Assembly: GCA_037126765.1 (NCBI GenBank)
Contig: JBBCBC010000035.1
Coordinates: 3,472,001-3,536,000 of the forward strand
Direction: 5' to 3'
Length of the DNA: 64,000 bases
Origin: Stenogyne calaminthoides
Taxonomy: Eukaryota; Streptophyta; Magnoliopsida; Lamiales; Lamiaceae
Shown here: in pieces, positions 1-10,940 of the stretch
How positions within the stretch are numbered: the stretch's first letter is position 1
Layout of the letters: the number at the start of each line of letters is the position of its first letter
The notes under the pieces: model-generated
The model's database searches: none
What the model was told of the DNA's origin: nothing
What the model saw: only the letters and a program-made list of their open reading frames with translations
Made by a program: the position numbers and the translations under genes

Positions 1-3000
1 AAATCTGAATGATGTGTTTGAGCTATGTGATAGAGGAGAGGATCCTGCGATGTATATGTCGGGTAAAAGAAGCGGGGGAGTACCTAGATAGGATTCTTTG
101 AGAATCTGTGAAGTTTGAGGCATCTTTGAATAAGAAGCACCTAAAGCCACAATATCGTGTGCTGATGGATATTGTGAGCAAGAGCGTCATGAGTCTTGCG
201 GGGAGTTTTGAACAGATTAGTACCCCGAAGCTCAGATTGATGGTGGCGATCGAGGCATCTCCCACCACTGACTTCAACTGGCTGAAATTCTTAGTCCAGA
301 TGGTGTCGGAGCAAGCCAAGATCATAAAAAGAGTCAATGGGGAAATCACGATGAAAGGCAAGATCCACCATGCCACCAAAATTGCCTATATTTTGGAGAT
401 GTGCAGAGAGGAGGAGGATATCTTCGCCAACTCAACCCCATTCCCTAAAACCAAAATTCTCTTCAAGACCACTTTCTTTGTGAAGAAGCGGGTCATTCGA
501 GGAAAAGAGAAAAGAAGGTAGAATCACCTTTTACAAATGGCCGAGAAAGAAACCCAACAAACCCGGGGAAGGTTACATTGGAAGCAAAAATGGAGCAAGG
601 AGCAAAACCGATGAGGCGAAGAACCTCGCTCAAAGCGCAGAAGATTGGTGGTTCTCACCGACGATGGTAGCAGTGATTCTGAGGAGAGACAACCTGAGGG
701 CCAAACTGCTCAAAGTTCACCATTACAAGTGCTGGCTCAGGTTAGCTAAAGGACACAGGATCGGGATCGAGGAAGGGAGGTCTTCTCGAGGTGCTCGAGA
801 CATCACTCGGCAGAGATAAAATTTCTCGAAATTTTTAAAGGAGCTCGACCTCGAGATGCCTACCTCGGATGCGCATGCTCGATCAAGAGCCAACTCCCGA
901 GTAAATGAAGATGTGCGTGCTCAGATCGACGAGCCAACTCGAACTATATCGGAGGGAAATGCTACTCAGTCTCGTAACCCACTCGTCTGATCCGGCGGGA
1001 CTGAATGCACAAGCTTCAGATACTACTGAGGCTCAGGAGCAAAATGTACTCGATGAACTCCCGAGTGACATAATGCTTGATCTCTTAGCCGAAGCTTCTA
1101 CTGAACCCGAGAGCCCGAGATGGAAGAAGGGCGAGGTCAAGAAGCGAGTGGAGGAGCAAGCGAAACGGTTCATACTTGACCGATACCCTGAGCTCAGCTC
1201 ATACCCTGATCTGCAAGATATATTCTTCAGATTAAGGACGACAGTGTATATCCTCAATCAGACTCTACCCGAGATGCTTGATATTGCTGCATTCAGAGGG
1301 GAAGACTGGTGGAATGAGGAGACAGCCTTCCTGACCGACTTCTCAGGGTTCAGAAGGACAAAGCTCAGGATGAAAAATTCCGATTTTGATGAGCTGGTTC
1401 AAAGGAAGCTAGCTGAGAAGAAAGCAACTGAGGTTGGTGCCCCGAGCAGCGGAGACAAATCCAAAAGTGGAGATGGGGACCAACAGGGAAATGCTGTGGA
1501 TCAGTCTCAAACAGAAAAAGAGACTTCTGTAGCTGATCAACCTCAGACTGAAGCTAGCACTCTTCAGGTACCTTTTGGCACTACTAATAATTATGCGGAG
1601 TTCTTTGAAAATACTATCTTTAATTACGAAATGTCGATTATCGGTGAGGCTCAGTGGAGACCGGAGCTCGGGATAAAATTTGAGCTCGGGATGATCAAAC
1701 AAAGACGAAGGTCGCGAAAAATTTCTTGAGATTGATCTCACTCCTGTCATGGAAAAACTTGAGAAGATTGAGCCAATGTCGATCAAACTTACTCAGATGG
1801 AAGCAACGTTGGCCAATCAAGCTCAGACAATGGAAGGACTTAGCCATTCTTCAGAACTGGTGCAGATACAAAACACTCGACCCTCGGATGACCTCCATGG
1901 AAGAAAAAATTTGAATGAAAAAACTGGAGGGAGTCAACACAGAGTTAAGAGCTGAAATGAAACAAAAGCACCAGGAGTCGACTGAATCTTTAGAGGCGAA
2001 ACTGACAGAGAAAGATAAACTGATCAAATCTGCTGTTGAGGATATGAGCTCAGTGCTCATGACCAAGATGACAGAGATGCTTAAAGATGCTCTCTCTGGC
2101 CAGTTTGCCCACATATCTGAAGAACTGTCTGTGGCTAAGAACCACATTAGAAGAATGGAAGATGAGCAAGATCACCCTAGCGGGAGATCCGGCCAAAGAG
2201 CAAAGAACAATTATCACATGGACACAGCTCTCTCCAGACTTCTTCCAAACTACGGTGCCAAGAAGGGGGAAAGGGAAGGTGCAGACCTCAGGAAGTTCAT
2301 GGCACGTACTTTGGAAAAGAAGGCTCAGAAAGATGCTGAAATGTACAATCTAGCCCAAGCCTTTAAAGAAGTCGGAGCTACTGAGAAGTTGAAATTTGCT
2401 CAAGTAGAGAAGCCTGTCTACATTCGAGGTTTCGAGCAAACCAAGCTTGAGGTTGCAAGAGAGAAACTGAGTGCTAGAACTAAGGTTGGAACAAGCCCCG
2501 GTAGTCTTTGAATCGCTATGAAGAGGAAAGCCTTGGGCATTGTTCAACCCAACCTGCAAGCGTCTGAAGGCTTCTAAGCCGACCCGAGAAAAAATTGATT
2601 CGGAAGATGCGCAGAAGAATCTGAGTCTCAACCTCGAAAAAAAGTCTTCAACTCGAGAGAGGCTCACGATGACACTCCAAAAAGAACAAGCTAAGAAAGC
2701 TACTGCCTCAGTCTCAGGAACTTCTGTGATCAGAAAGAAGATAGACGAAGAGCAGAAGCGAAGGAGTGACTTCAGAAAGTTTGCAAGCAAGAGGAAGGGA
2801 ACATCGAAAGCGCTGAAGTGGCCCCATGTTGATTAATGGATGCCCATTAAACTCAACGACATGTGGGAAGAAGTGAAGAGAACCTTCTGGTTCAATTATG
2901 ATGTTCTCGAGGAATGGAGAGGGAAGGCTCGCACTGAAGCGAAGCTTTCATTGAACATCTTCTCACCTTTTATCCAAAGTATCTACAAAGCTGGATTAAC

Positions 3001-3312
3001 CTTGCGGATGAAGGTGGAGTACAGATAGTAGCCCCCGGTCCATATTCCTACCCTCCTCCGAGACTTGGTAATGGCTTGGTAAATGAAAAGACCATTACGC
3101 AAGAAATTGCTCGAGACGTTGGGTCGGTTGGGCCTAATCGAAAACAAGTCCGGATATCATCGAGAAAAGAAATGAGTCAAGAAGAGATTCTTGAATGTTT
3201 GATCCGGAAGTGCCTAATCGATGAAATCGAAAATGAAGCAAAAAGAGAGCGTAAGACCAAAGAGCGAATCAAGACTAAAGACCAAGACTCGGAAAGATTT
3301 TGTAGTCTTTAA
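1..3312 (+). pseudogene. SIRE-like env-like (additional) gene, decayed
   Basis: This gene lies between pol and the 3' LTR, where SIRE-type copia elements carry an extra gene often called env-like. Coding blocks at about 108-521, 905-1729, 1749-2511, 2540-2836, 2840-3028 and 3076-3312 are collinear with the minus-strand copy at 21370-17914. Shared landmarks are KFEASLNKKHLKPQYRVL, a CREEEDIFA block, MLDIAAFRGE, a charged coiled-coil-like centre, and WPHVD followed by a stop and then WMPIKLNDMWEEVKRTFW near the C-terminus. The C-terminal tail at 3076-3312 is rich in Lys, Arg and Glu. Stops and frameshifts break it into at least six pieces. I see no clear signal peptide or membrane segment. Its function is unknown, and env-like describes position only. 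Confidence 0.75.
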
Positions 3313-3593
3313 ATTTTTGTCTTTTTGATTTTGTCTGATAAATTCATTGTAATCTGTAATGGTACACTTATCATCAATGAAGATTTATCATTATGCTCAA
3401 AATATAATATCTCATTATCTTATTCTTCATGACTTTATATTTGATATCCCTGATTACTGTTGTTTGGTGATGAAATTGTTGAGAGAATCATTGCTGAAGC
3501 AATTGTTGAGAGACATAACCAATCTTGTAATAGGATAAACCGAAACCCGAGTATAGGTTATATATATGCGAACAAGATAGGTTTTGCATCATC

Positions 3594-3606
3594 AAAAAGG
3601 GGAAAT
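3594..3606 (+). promoter_or_regulatory. Polypurine tract of the 3' LTR
   Basis: The purine run AAAAAGGGGAAAT ends directly against the LTR start TGTTGGGAGATG. It primes plus-strand DNA synthesis in reverse transcription. The same tract, with small changes, abuts the LTRs at 17512, 26881, 38965 and 58516. Confidence 0.9.
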
Positions 3607-5601
3607 TGTTGGGAGATGAATTTAATAAAAGATTATATGATTTTGATTAAGATCCCAAAACCCCTGAGTATGACATGTTCAGTAATGATCTTGGTAAATG
3701 AGTCAGGATTCAGTTTTTAGAGTATTCAGGATGTTATCTGCAAAATGTATAGTCAGCAGATATAGTTCAAGATAAGTTCAAGACTCAAGAACTCAAGATG
3801 TTTCTAAAGATATCAAAGTCTCAAAGATGAAACCGAGAACTCAAGACTCAAAGATGAAGACTCAAGATATCGGTCAAGATAAATCTAAAGACTCGAGAGG
3901 ACTCAAGACTCGAAAGACCACGAAGACTCGAAGACTCAATTCAATTAAGTCAAGATCGAGAAACCAAGATCAAGATTATCGAAAGCACAATAACTATTGA
4001 AGACTCAAGAATGTCTTGATTGCTCAAGATGAACCCCGAATGTTCCGAGGCAATCAATATATCTATCTAAGGATGCAATCTCGAGAAAAACGCCGATGCC
4101 TTAGAAAGATTAGATATTGCCAAGACATTCAAATGCGCATAAAAGGAACTAAGTCGAAGTGTTGTTAAGGTTATATCAAACACGTAGTTTGTAACCAAAA
4201 AGAGCCGTTGAAGGTGTCTACCTTTAACCAAGAACAAAAAGTCAAAAAGAGGAGGACGACATCGTACCATACCGACAATCGATAAAGGATGACAAGCCAA
4301 AAAAAGATGTCGATGTACGAAAAGTTCCAATCGCAAAAAGTGAAGACCGGCTACATAAAAAGGCTATTGCCTAAAACGTGTTAGGGAGTATCAAACTCTA
4401 AATATAGCCGTTTCTCACACACCATAAGAGGGAGCTCACGGCTATCTCTCCAACGGATAGTTTTCAAGAGTAACCTTGGTGTATGCCTATAAATCTTGGT
4501 GACCTTCTACATTGTAAGGTTACGGAAATTTATACGCAACTCAAGAGCTCAAACTTATTCTTGCAAAAAGTTAAAGCACTTTCGAAATACCTTGAATTTC
4601 CCAAGTGCTTCTATATCGAAGAGAGCTCACTTTACTAAGCCTAGCTTGATAAGATTTATCCAAAGCTTAGTCGAGATATCCTAACCCTTTGCATTGTGCT
4701 TCATTGTAAAGGATATCTCATCCTAGTTGAAACCAACCAAGAAACCCCAAACCCTTGTGAAGGTAGTTGGAGTGTGTTTGTTGGTGAGTAGAGTTGTAAA
4801 GAGTTAGTAAACTACGCGAGTAGTCGAAAAACTCTAGAGAAGAAGTTAGTAAGCTCTGAGGTAGTCCGAAAGCTTGTGTGTGATTGAGTAAGTAAACTAC
4901 GGAGGTAGTCGAAAACTCAAGGTCGGGTTGAGTAAGTAAACTACGTGGAGTAGTCGAAAAACTCGGGGCGAAAGTTGAGTAAGTAAACTACGAGGTAGTC
5001 GAAAAGCTCGAAGTTGATAGTGAATTTCTCTCAAGAGTCGGGGAGAGTGGATGTAGGAGCTTGAGTCTACGAACCACTATAATTCTTTGTGGTTCTTTAT
5101 TGCTTTCATTATCCGCCCTTAATCGGTGCATTAACTTGATTTACGAAAAGCATACTTTTCACGATATTCGATTTGGAATCAATCCATTTGAAGTTGCATA
5201 AGTGAATCACAGACCTAATCACTATTTCATAAAGGAAGGTTTTAACAAAAGCTTAAAACGAGTATAAACTAAGGGCCACCATTCCAAGACGATCGAGTGG
5301 CTAGAACGAGATAGTTACCAAACTCGAACTCTCTTACGAGGATTCATAAGTTAGTTATCTGATCCAAGCAACTTCGGGATCTCTGACACTCGGGACTCGG
5401 TTGGGATTATCTGAGGTATCTAAAAGCAGCTCAGGATCACTGTCTCAATAGACTTTGACTCAGAGTAATCTGTGCTTCTCAGAACCTAACCTTCAGGATT
5501 ATCTGACCCAAGCTGACCTCAGTAAGAAAAAGTTTTAAAATACTGAACACGTGTATTCCCCCCCCATACACGTGTAAGACTCGTTTTCACCGGGACCAAC
5601 A
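3607..5601 (+). repeat. 3' LTR of SIRE-like element (1995 bp)
   Basis: The LTR starts TGTTGGG and ends CCAACA, giving short inverted ends. A likely U3 promoter is TATAAAT at 4488-4494, about 35 bp after the TCTCCAACGG motif that precedes the TATA box in the other SIRE-like LTRs here. U3 holds a long run of diverged CTCAAGA/ACTCGAGA repeats (about 3770-4000). Downstream of the TATA box is a tandem repeat at about 4798-5022. It ends with the family's conserved GTGGATGTAGGAGCTTGAG and ACCACTATAA block at about 5047-5080. Confidence 0.9.
4798..5022 (+). repeat. Tandem repeat in LTR, five units of 41-47 bp
   Basis: Five diverged units share the core GAGTAAGTAAACTAC, then GGTAGTCGAAAA and CTC. The minus-strand relatives at 15702-17512 and 44668-46546 have the matching repeat with CTGCAG in place of the ACGGAG-like core, so this copy appears to have lost CTG/CAG trinucleotides. 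Confidence 0.75.
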
Positions 5602-6853
5602 TCTTTGAACTTCTCAAAAGATTCAGATTTGTGTTTCATCAGATACACATACCCGAATTTAGAGAAATCATCAGTAAAAGTTATGAAGTAACCGAAGTGA
5701 CCCCTAGCTAGAGTGGGCAATGGTCCACACATCATTGTGGATCAACTCTAGAACTTCTTTGGCACGAACCCCTTTCCCAGAAAAGGGTTTGTTGATCATT
5801 TTGCCCTTAAGACAAGATTCTCAGTTTTCATAAGACTCAAAGTCGAATGGGGCTAAGTAGTCTAACTTTATTAACCTTGCGATTCTTTTCTCATTTGCAT
5901 GACCAAGTCTACAATGCCACAAGTAAGTTGGGTTTTCATGATTACTAAGTTTGAGTCTTTTATTTTTTATATTAAGAATGTTATGTCCACAATGCAACAA
6001 ATATAAACCATTAGATAAAGGAGCATTTCCATGCACATCACCATTACGAGAAAAATAACAATTATTGTTTGTAAAATGGAAGGAAAAACCTTCAATATCC
6101 AACATCGGAATAGAAATAATGTTTCGGGTAATAGAAGGAACAAAATAACAATTATTCAGTTCAAGTCTAAAACCAGAGGGTAAATCTAAAACATAGACGC
6201 CAACACGTTCAGCAGCAACTCTTGCTCCATTCCCAAAGTGTAGGGCGACTTCACCCGGCCTAACTGCCCTGCTATCCTTGAGACCTTGCACATTTGTACA
6301 AATGTGTGAGCCACAACCGGTGTCTAATACCCAGCAGTTAGTATCATTTGTGGACATGTTTATCTCAATAACAAACATACCTGTTCCAGTGGCTGAGACA
6401 CCTTGTGTCTTCTTTTCAGCTGCTAGAACCTTGCAGTCCTTCTTCCAATGCCCCTTCTGCTTGCAGTGGAGGCATACATCCTTGTCCACCCTCTCCCTCT
6501 TTTGAATTCCACCTTTGGCTTAAGGAAGCTTGGCTTAGAGCCTTTCTTTGCATTGCCCCTTCGCTTCTTCTTTCCTTTCGGAGCAGAGAAGTTGAGGCAC
6601 TCACCATGAGCACGGGTTTTTCCTTAGCGGTGGAAGACTCAAAGGTCTTTAGCATGTTATGCAGCTCGGGCATAGTCGATTCTGTCTTATTCATATTAAA
6701 GTTTACCACGAAACTGGAATATGAATCGGGAAGTGACTGAAGAATGACATAAACAACAACATTGGTCTTGAGCTTAATGCCCAGACGACCAAGTTTCTCG
6801 ATTAACCCAATAATCTTCAACACATGAGGAGAAACCTTCCCTCCCTCAGACAA
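5602..6853 (-). pseudogene. Copia A gag C-terminus, protease and integrase start
   Basis: Three consecutive blocks of one gag-pol polyprotein are visible. At 6853-6416 is the second half of gag (LGRLGIKLKTNVVVYVILQ). At 6489-5821 come the nucleocapsid zinc knuckle CLHCKQKGHWKKDC (CX2CX4HX4C), the aspartic protease motif CWVLDTGCGSHIC and a GAG-pre-integrase zinc region with LWHCRLGHANEKRIARL. At 5735-5602 is the integrase core start, with FTDDFSKFGYVYLM carrying the first catalytic Asp. The blocks are in different frames, with a stop near 5821, so the gene is broken. The remaining DDE residues are lost at the junction with the SIRE-like LTR at 5601/5602. Its products would form virus-like particles, process the polyprotein and integrate cDNA. 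Confidence 0.85.
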
Positions 6854-6877
6854 TCAACATCTAAACAGATCTCTCAT

Positions 6878-8362
6878 TGTTGGGAAATTTGTATTTAGTT
6901 TTGATGGAAGTTCCAAAACAGTTTGTAATAGGACCAGTCAGACCTGTTAGCTGACTAATGTCTTAGAATCAGGTTAGGATGACTAGCTGAAATGTATAGA
7001 CAGCTGATGTATAAGGTAGGTCACATATTGAGGGGGAACTCAATATGTATAGGTCAGTTAGTCGAATGATCAGTTAATCAGATGATCAGGTGAAGACATG
7101 AAGCCAATAACTCAGAAGACCTGAAGATCAGAAGACTACCAGAAGATCAAGATCTAGACCAGAAGACCTACATCAGTCGAGTCTGCTAGTTGAAGCTAAG
7201 ACAACTGGCATCAGAATACTCTATCAGGTCAGCTCACACCAGGTGTCAACTGATGTTACACCAGTCATACGTTGTTGATCTGAACAAAGAGAATGTCAAC
7301 TTTAGTTGGTAGAACAAACACTGAAAAGTGTACTTGTTAACCAATGAGAACAAGACACGTATGCATGGAGCTGACAATGCGGGATTCGGCGCTGCAGAGT
7401 CAAACGACTATAAAGGACAACATACACGCTTTCGGCCATGCCGTTCCTGGAAGCACGTCACATCAAATCCTGCAAACCTACCAAATATAGCCGGAAATTC
7501 AAATTGCTCTCCAACGGCTCTTTGGTTTCGTGGTCTATAAATATGGGATTGCTCTTCAGAGTAAAGATACGGAAATTATCAAGAAGTTCAAACTATAGCA
7601 AAATTTCCGCACGAAGAACACAAATTTGAAGAATATTTCTAAGTGTTCATCCCATTGTTTTTAGCATAGAAATCTCATCCTCTAGCTTTTGGCTACATAA
7701 ATACTAGGATAGATTTCCAGTTGGAACAACAACAAATCTTTACTCAAACCCAAAAGTTAGGTTAAGTTTGTTTTGCAAGATTTCAGACTAGGGTTTCTAG
7801 TTCTGATTTTTGGGATCGGTTGAGTGTGAACTCGGTAAACATTTGTTGGGTGTTGGACTAACACGTTAAACTAAGTCCAGTTGGTTAAGTCGGTTAAGTT
7901 GGTGCCCCTTGTGATAGGGAAGAGTGGACGTAGGACTGGTTGTCTGAACCACTATAAAAATCTTGTGTGCATTTACTTGCTCTTTACTGCTTTACACTAT
8001 TGCACACAACCAGGCTTCAAACTGCATACATATTCTGAGTTAATATCAATCTGCACCAAGCAACTGATCTGATCATTTTGACAGTTTAGTCAGCTGATTG
8101 AAAACAGACTTGAGAATCTGATTTGATAAAACTGGTTTTTCACACGGGTAAACTAGCTTCCGCACAATCAGTTAAACTGATAGATACCAAATTGATCTGC
8201 CCTTAGGCGATCATTAAGTTGGATATCAGTCCAAACTGATTCACCTGCATTCTGATCAGGAACACTGCAATCACACCTGATCTGCACGAAAAAGTTTTTC
8301 AGAAGTCTATTCACCCCTCCCCTATAGACTTCTGCCCTCACGAAACCCGTTCGGGACCTACA
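6878..8362 (+). repeat. Solo LTR of SIRE-like family (1485 bp)
   Basis: The LTR begins TGTTGGGAAATTT, ends GGGACCTACA, and has no internal region. A perfect 5-bp duplication CTCAT flanks it (6873-6877 and 8363-8367), and copia A gag continues on both sides. It is therefore the product of LTR-LTR recombination after insertion. A probable promoter, TATAAATA at 7536-7543, follows CTCCAACGG at 7510-7518. It is the same family and the same length as the LTR at 25397-26881, and because it keeps CAG/CTG it is a good reference for that damaged copy. Confidence 0.95.
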
Positions 8363-8713
8363 CTCATCACTTCATAAATCTCGGAACGAGATTCAGAATC
8401 AAAGAGATCCTTCAGATGCTTGATCATCTCCAAGGGAAGCATCTTCTCATGCTGCCTTTGCATTCGGGAGTCATCCCGAGTAGCATAACACACTGAGCCT
8501 GGGAAGCATCCTCTTGATGTTTCTTCTGAGCTTAGGCGTCAAACACCTCAGCTTCCTCAGTACCATTCTCTGGGGTAGCAGGGATTGGCGTGTCCAACAC
8601 ATACTCAATCATTTCTTGCCTGAGCACCAAACGAAAATTTCGGTGTCAGACAAGAAAGTTTGGCCCAGCCAATTTGTTCGTTTCCAAAACGCTTCTCAAT
8701 GATAAGTTATTCA
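8363..8713 (-). pseudogene. Copia A gag N-terminus
   Basis: Minus-strand translation gives the usual N-terminal gag block of a copia lineage: MNNLSLRSVLETNKLAGPNF, then in another frame LRQEMIEYVLDTPIPATPE and, further on, MLPLEMIKHLKDLFDSESRS. It continues into the gag block at 6853 once the solo LTR is removed. At least one stop (after NFLV), an in-frame TAA after VFDA and several frame changes show it is dead. I chose the ATG at about 8713 because it gives the conserved family start. Confidence 0.75.
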
Positions 8714-10680
8714 TTTCAACAATCCTAGAGAAATAAAATAAAACGAAAATTAAAATACATAATTCCTATGATCAATATTCAGCAATCAAAATAAACATGA
8801 CCTTTCTTTTGTGTTTATCTCGTCTCCATTATTTTCACATACTTAACGACCTCATCGAAAAAGTGCGGATTTATATCAAATATAAATTATAATACTATCA
8901 TAATCCCAGTGAGGGTTGATAATTACAATAGCATAACTGGTAGGTCTCCAAACCAATTGCAAAATTGCAATTCCTAGTTTGTCAAACCTAGTTCGACTGA
9001 TGTCCCTTACCCTTTGTTCCCCGCGAGGGCTAGCGAAACATTGTTAGTGAGGAACGAAATCCCGTTAGATGTAGATCCTCTTTGTTCCCCTTAGTGAGAA
9101 ACATTGTTCCCCTTTGTTCCCTATAAAAGTCCCGTTAGATGTAGATCCGAGCAAAAGACGATGGTCTTTAAGTACTCATTGGAACGAAATCTCTGGTTTA
9201 CATTTAATTTTGATGGAAGACATCTTATCAAATTAATGAGAAAACCATATTTTAGTGAGGAACGTTTTAAAGGTGGGGTATTAATTGTTTAATCGAGATC
9301 CATCATGATATCTAAGTCACATTTGAGCAATTACGGGCGCCGCCTACCCAAACATGACATATACAGACTAACAAACATTTGGGCGCCGTCTACCCAAATA
9401 GTTATAATGCGGACGTAAATGCATTAATATAATTTAAATTAAATTGTTAACCAAGTGGGAATTAATAACTCGTTTAATTCTTTAAACCATATTTTTAAAA
9501 ATCCAATTTTAAAAATAAGTTTAATAATTAAATTCATTATTAATATTTAGCCTTTAATTAATCCAATTAATTAATCTTTGGTCTAACCATAATCCATTTT
9601 CAAATTAATCTTTAATAATTTTAAAACAAATTATTATTTAATTATTCATTTGTCAAGGGCTCATGTGCAAATTTTGAAAATTGCACGGAAGGGCCTGTCC
9701 TAAATCCAATTTTGGCACAGTCCTTCCCCTCATCATCGCCGATTTCCAAAACCATCTTTCCGATTGGGTCATCCAAACCAAGGTCCAACGACTCATCAGT
9801 TCATCAGATTTATTCAAAATCCCAAAAATGTTCCAGTTATAAGGGTTTGTTCAGATTTTAATTCATCAATTCCAAACCAATCAAGAATCCCCATCAAGCA
9901 CTTCAATCAACAAACAATCATGAATCAAAATAGCCCCAACATCGAAAGCATCAAAATAGAAAGAGGCAAAACAAAACAAGAATGCATCATCGAATCAAAC
10001 GGGTACGGGCGAGTTGTTACCGTCGCTAGGCACGTGCGGGCGACTCACCAACCTCAGTGAAGAACCATAAGGCAGTGCGTCATGCCACAACATGTTCAAA
10101 ACAGGGGAGCGACGAAACGAGTGGACCCGGTGGCACGCCTATTCGGCCCAAACTCAATTTCAAGACGATTCAAACCGAATTGAAACCAGACGGCGGCGCG
10201 GCACGGCACGGCGCACCTCCATCAATCAACACGACCTTAGTGCGCACGGTTGCAATTTTAATGCATCATGATGGTGGTCTAATAAATCGGACGAAGAGCT
10301 AGGTGCGGCGGCGGAAATCGACGGCGAGTTAGTCACGCCGATTTGGGACAAAGTGAATCAAATTCGCAATTTGCCGTGGTGTCGCAGCTTCGCACAAACA
10401 CCACGAGTTGTGGCACGGTGGCCGCTGACTTCTAGCAGTGTCGCGGATGCCAGCAAAACACCGAAAGTCGAGGGAACGGGACGGCGGAACAGAGGTGGCG
10501 AAGCCAAAACCCGAAAAACCCTAGTTTTTCTCTATGGAGAAGATGAGCACTCGTGACAAAACAAATACCAAGAGGAGGGTGCAGTTTTGTCAAACAAAAG
10601 GCAGCCGCATCTGGTTTTGAATTAAAAAAAATTTAATCTTCAAAATTAATTTTAATGCAATTAAAAACAAAGAGCCCGAC
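8714..10680 (-). other. Copia A leader region, no recognised gene
   Basis: About 2 kb separates the primer binding site from gag. The part near gag is AT-rich. The part at about 9990-10530 is clearly more GC-rich, and its open frames on both strands show no domain I recognise. Small direct repeats are visible: CCCGTTAGATGTAGATCC at 9061-9078 and 9131-9148, and two copies of GGGCGCCGYCTACCCAAA at about 9339-9396. A leader this long is unusual, so part of it could be a captured fragment or a separate insertion. Confidence 0.5.
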
Positions 10681-10693
10681 GCTCTGATACCAC
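10681..10693 (-). promoter_or_regulatory. Primer binding site (initiator tRNA-Met)
   Basis: The minus strand reads GTGGTATCAGAGC directly after the LTR end, matching the 3' end of plant initiator tRNA-Met. It fixes the orientation of copia A and shows that 10694-10940 is its 5' LTR. Confidence 0.9.
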
Positions 10694-10940
10694 TGTTAGA
10701 ATTTAAAGGCACGTAAACACGTAATACATGTGCAGTGGAATTTAAAGTTCACCAACAACGAACAGTTAATTGCATAATTAAATACGAGTAAACGTAAACA
10801 GAATTCTTACAGCAATTCGTACACGGATTCCTCCACTATAGTATCCACATAACAATCGTTTACTAATCTGCACAGATCTGCCAGCGTTGAATCCCCGAGA
10901 TAAATTTGCTAGGAAAATTCTAACTTAAGAGATTTTATGG
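10694..10940 (-). repeat. Truncated 5' LTR of copia A (247 bp)
   Basis: The reverse complement aligns throughout with the last part of the LTR at 12292-13321, sharing TTAGAATTTTCCTAGCAAAT, the TATGTGGATAC/TACGTGGATAC block and the end CGTGCCTTTAAATTCTAACA. The similarity stops abruptly at 10940, where plus-strand RT begins. U3 and most of R are missing. Confidence 0.88.

Larger units (their letters stand above)
1..5601 (+). mobile_element. SIRE-like Ty1/copia retrotransposon, 3' part
   Basis: The right part of a plus-strand LTR retrotransposon enters from the left edge. In order it shows a decayed env-like gene, a polypurine tract and a complete 3' LTR. Its gag, pol and 5' LTR must lie upstream of the window. 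The gene and the LTR ends (TGTTGGGAGATG at the start, CGGGACCAACA at the end) match the minus-strand element at 15702-46546, so both belong to one family. It is inserted in the integrase region of copia A. The base after the LTR starts TCTTT, which should recur at the unseen left end if the insertion is simple. Confidence 0.88.
5602..10940 (-). mobile_element. Ty1/copia retrotransposon A, 5' half
   Basis: Read on the minus strand from 10940: a truncated 5' LTR, primer binding site, long leader, gag, protease and the start of integrase, where the plus-strand SIRE-like element cuts it at 5602. A solo LTR interrupts gag at 6878-8362. RT, RNase H and the 3' LTR are not in the window and may lie left of the SIRE-like insertion. 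The 5' LTR belongs to the same family as the LTR at 12292-13321. Confidence 0.83.

Noticed and set aside
3770..4000. Spaced CTCAAGA repeats resembling an array
   Set aside because: Spacing is irregular, units are diverged, and they are part of the LTR U3; not a CRISPR array.
9764..10556. Three consecutive plus-strand open frames that could suggest a host gene
   Set aside because: They lie antisense in the copia A leader, show no domain, and their length is explained by GC-rich, stop-poor text.
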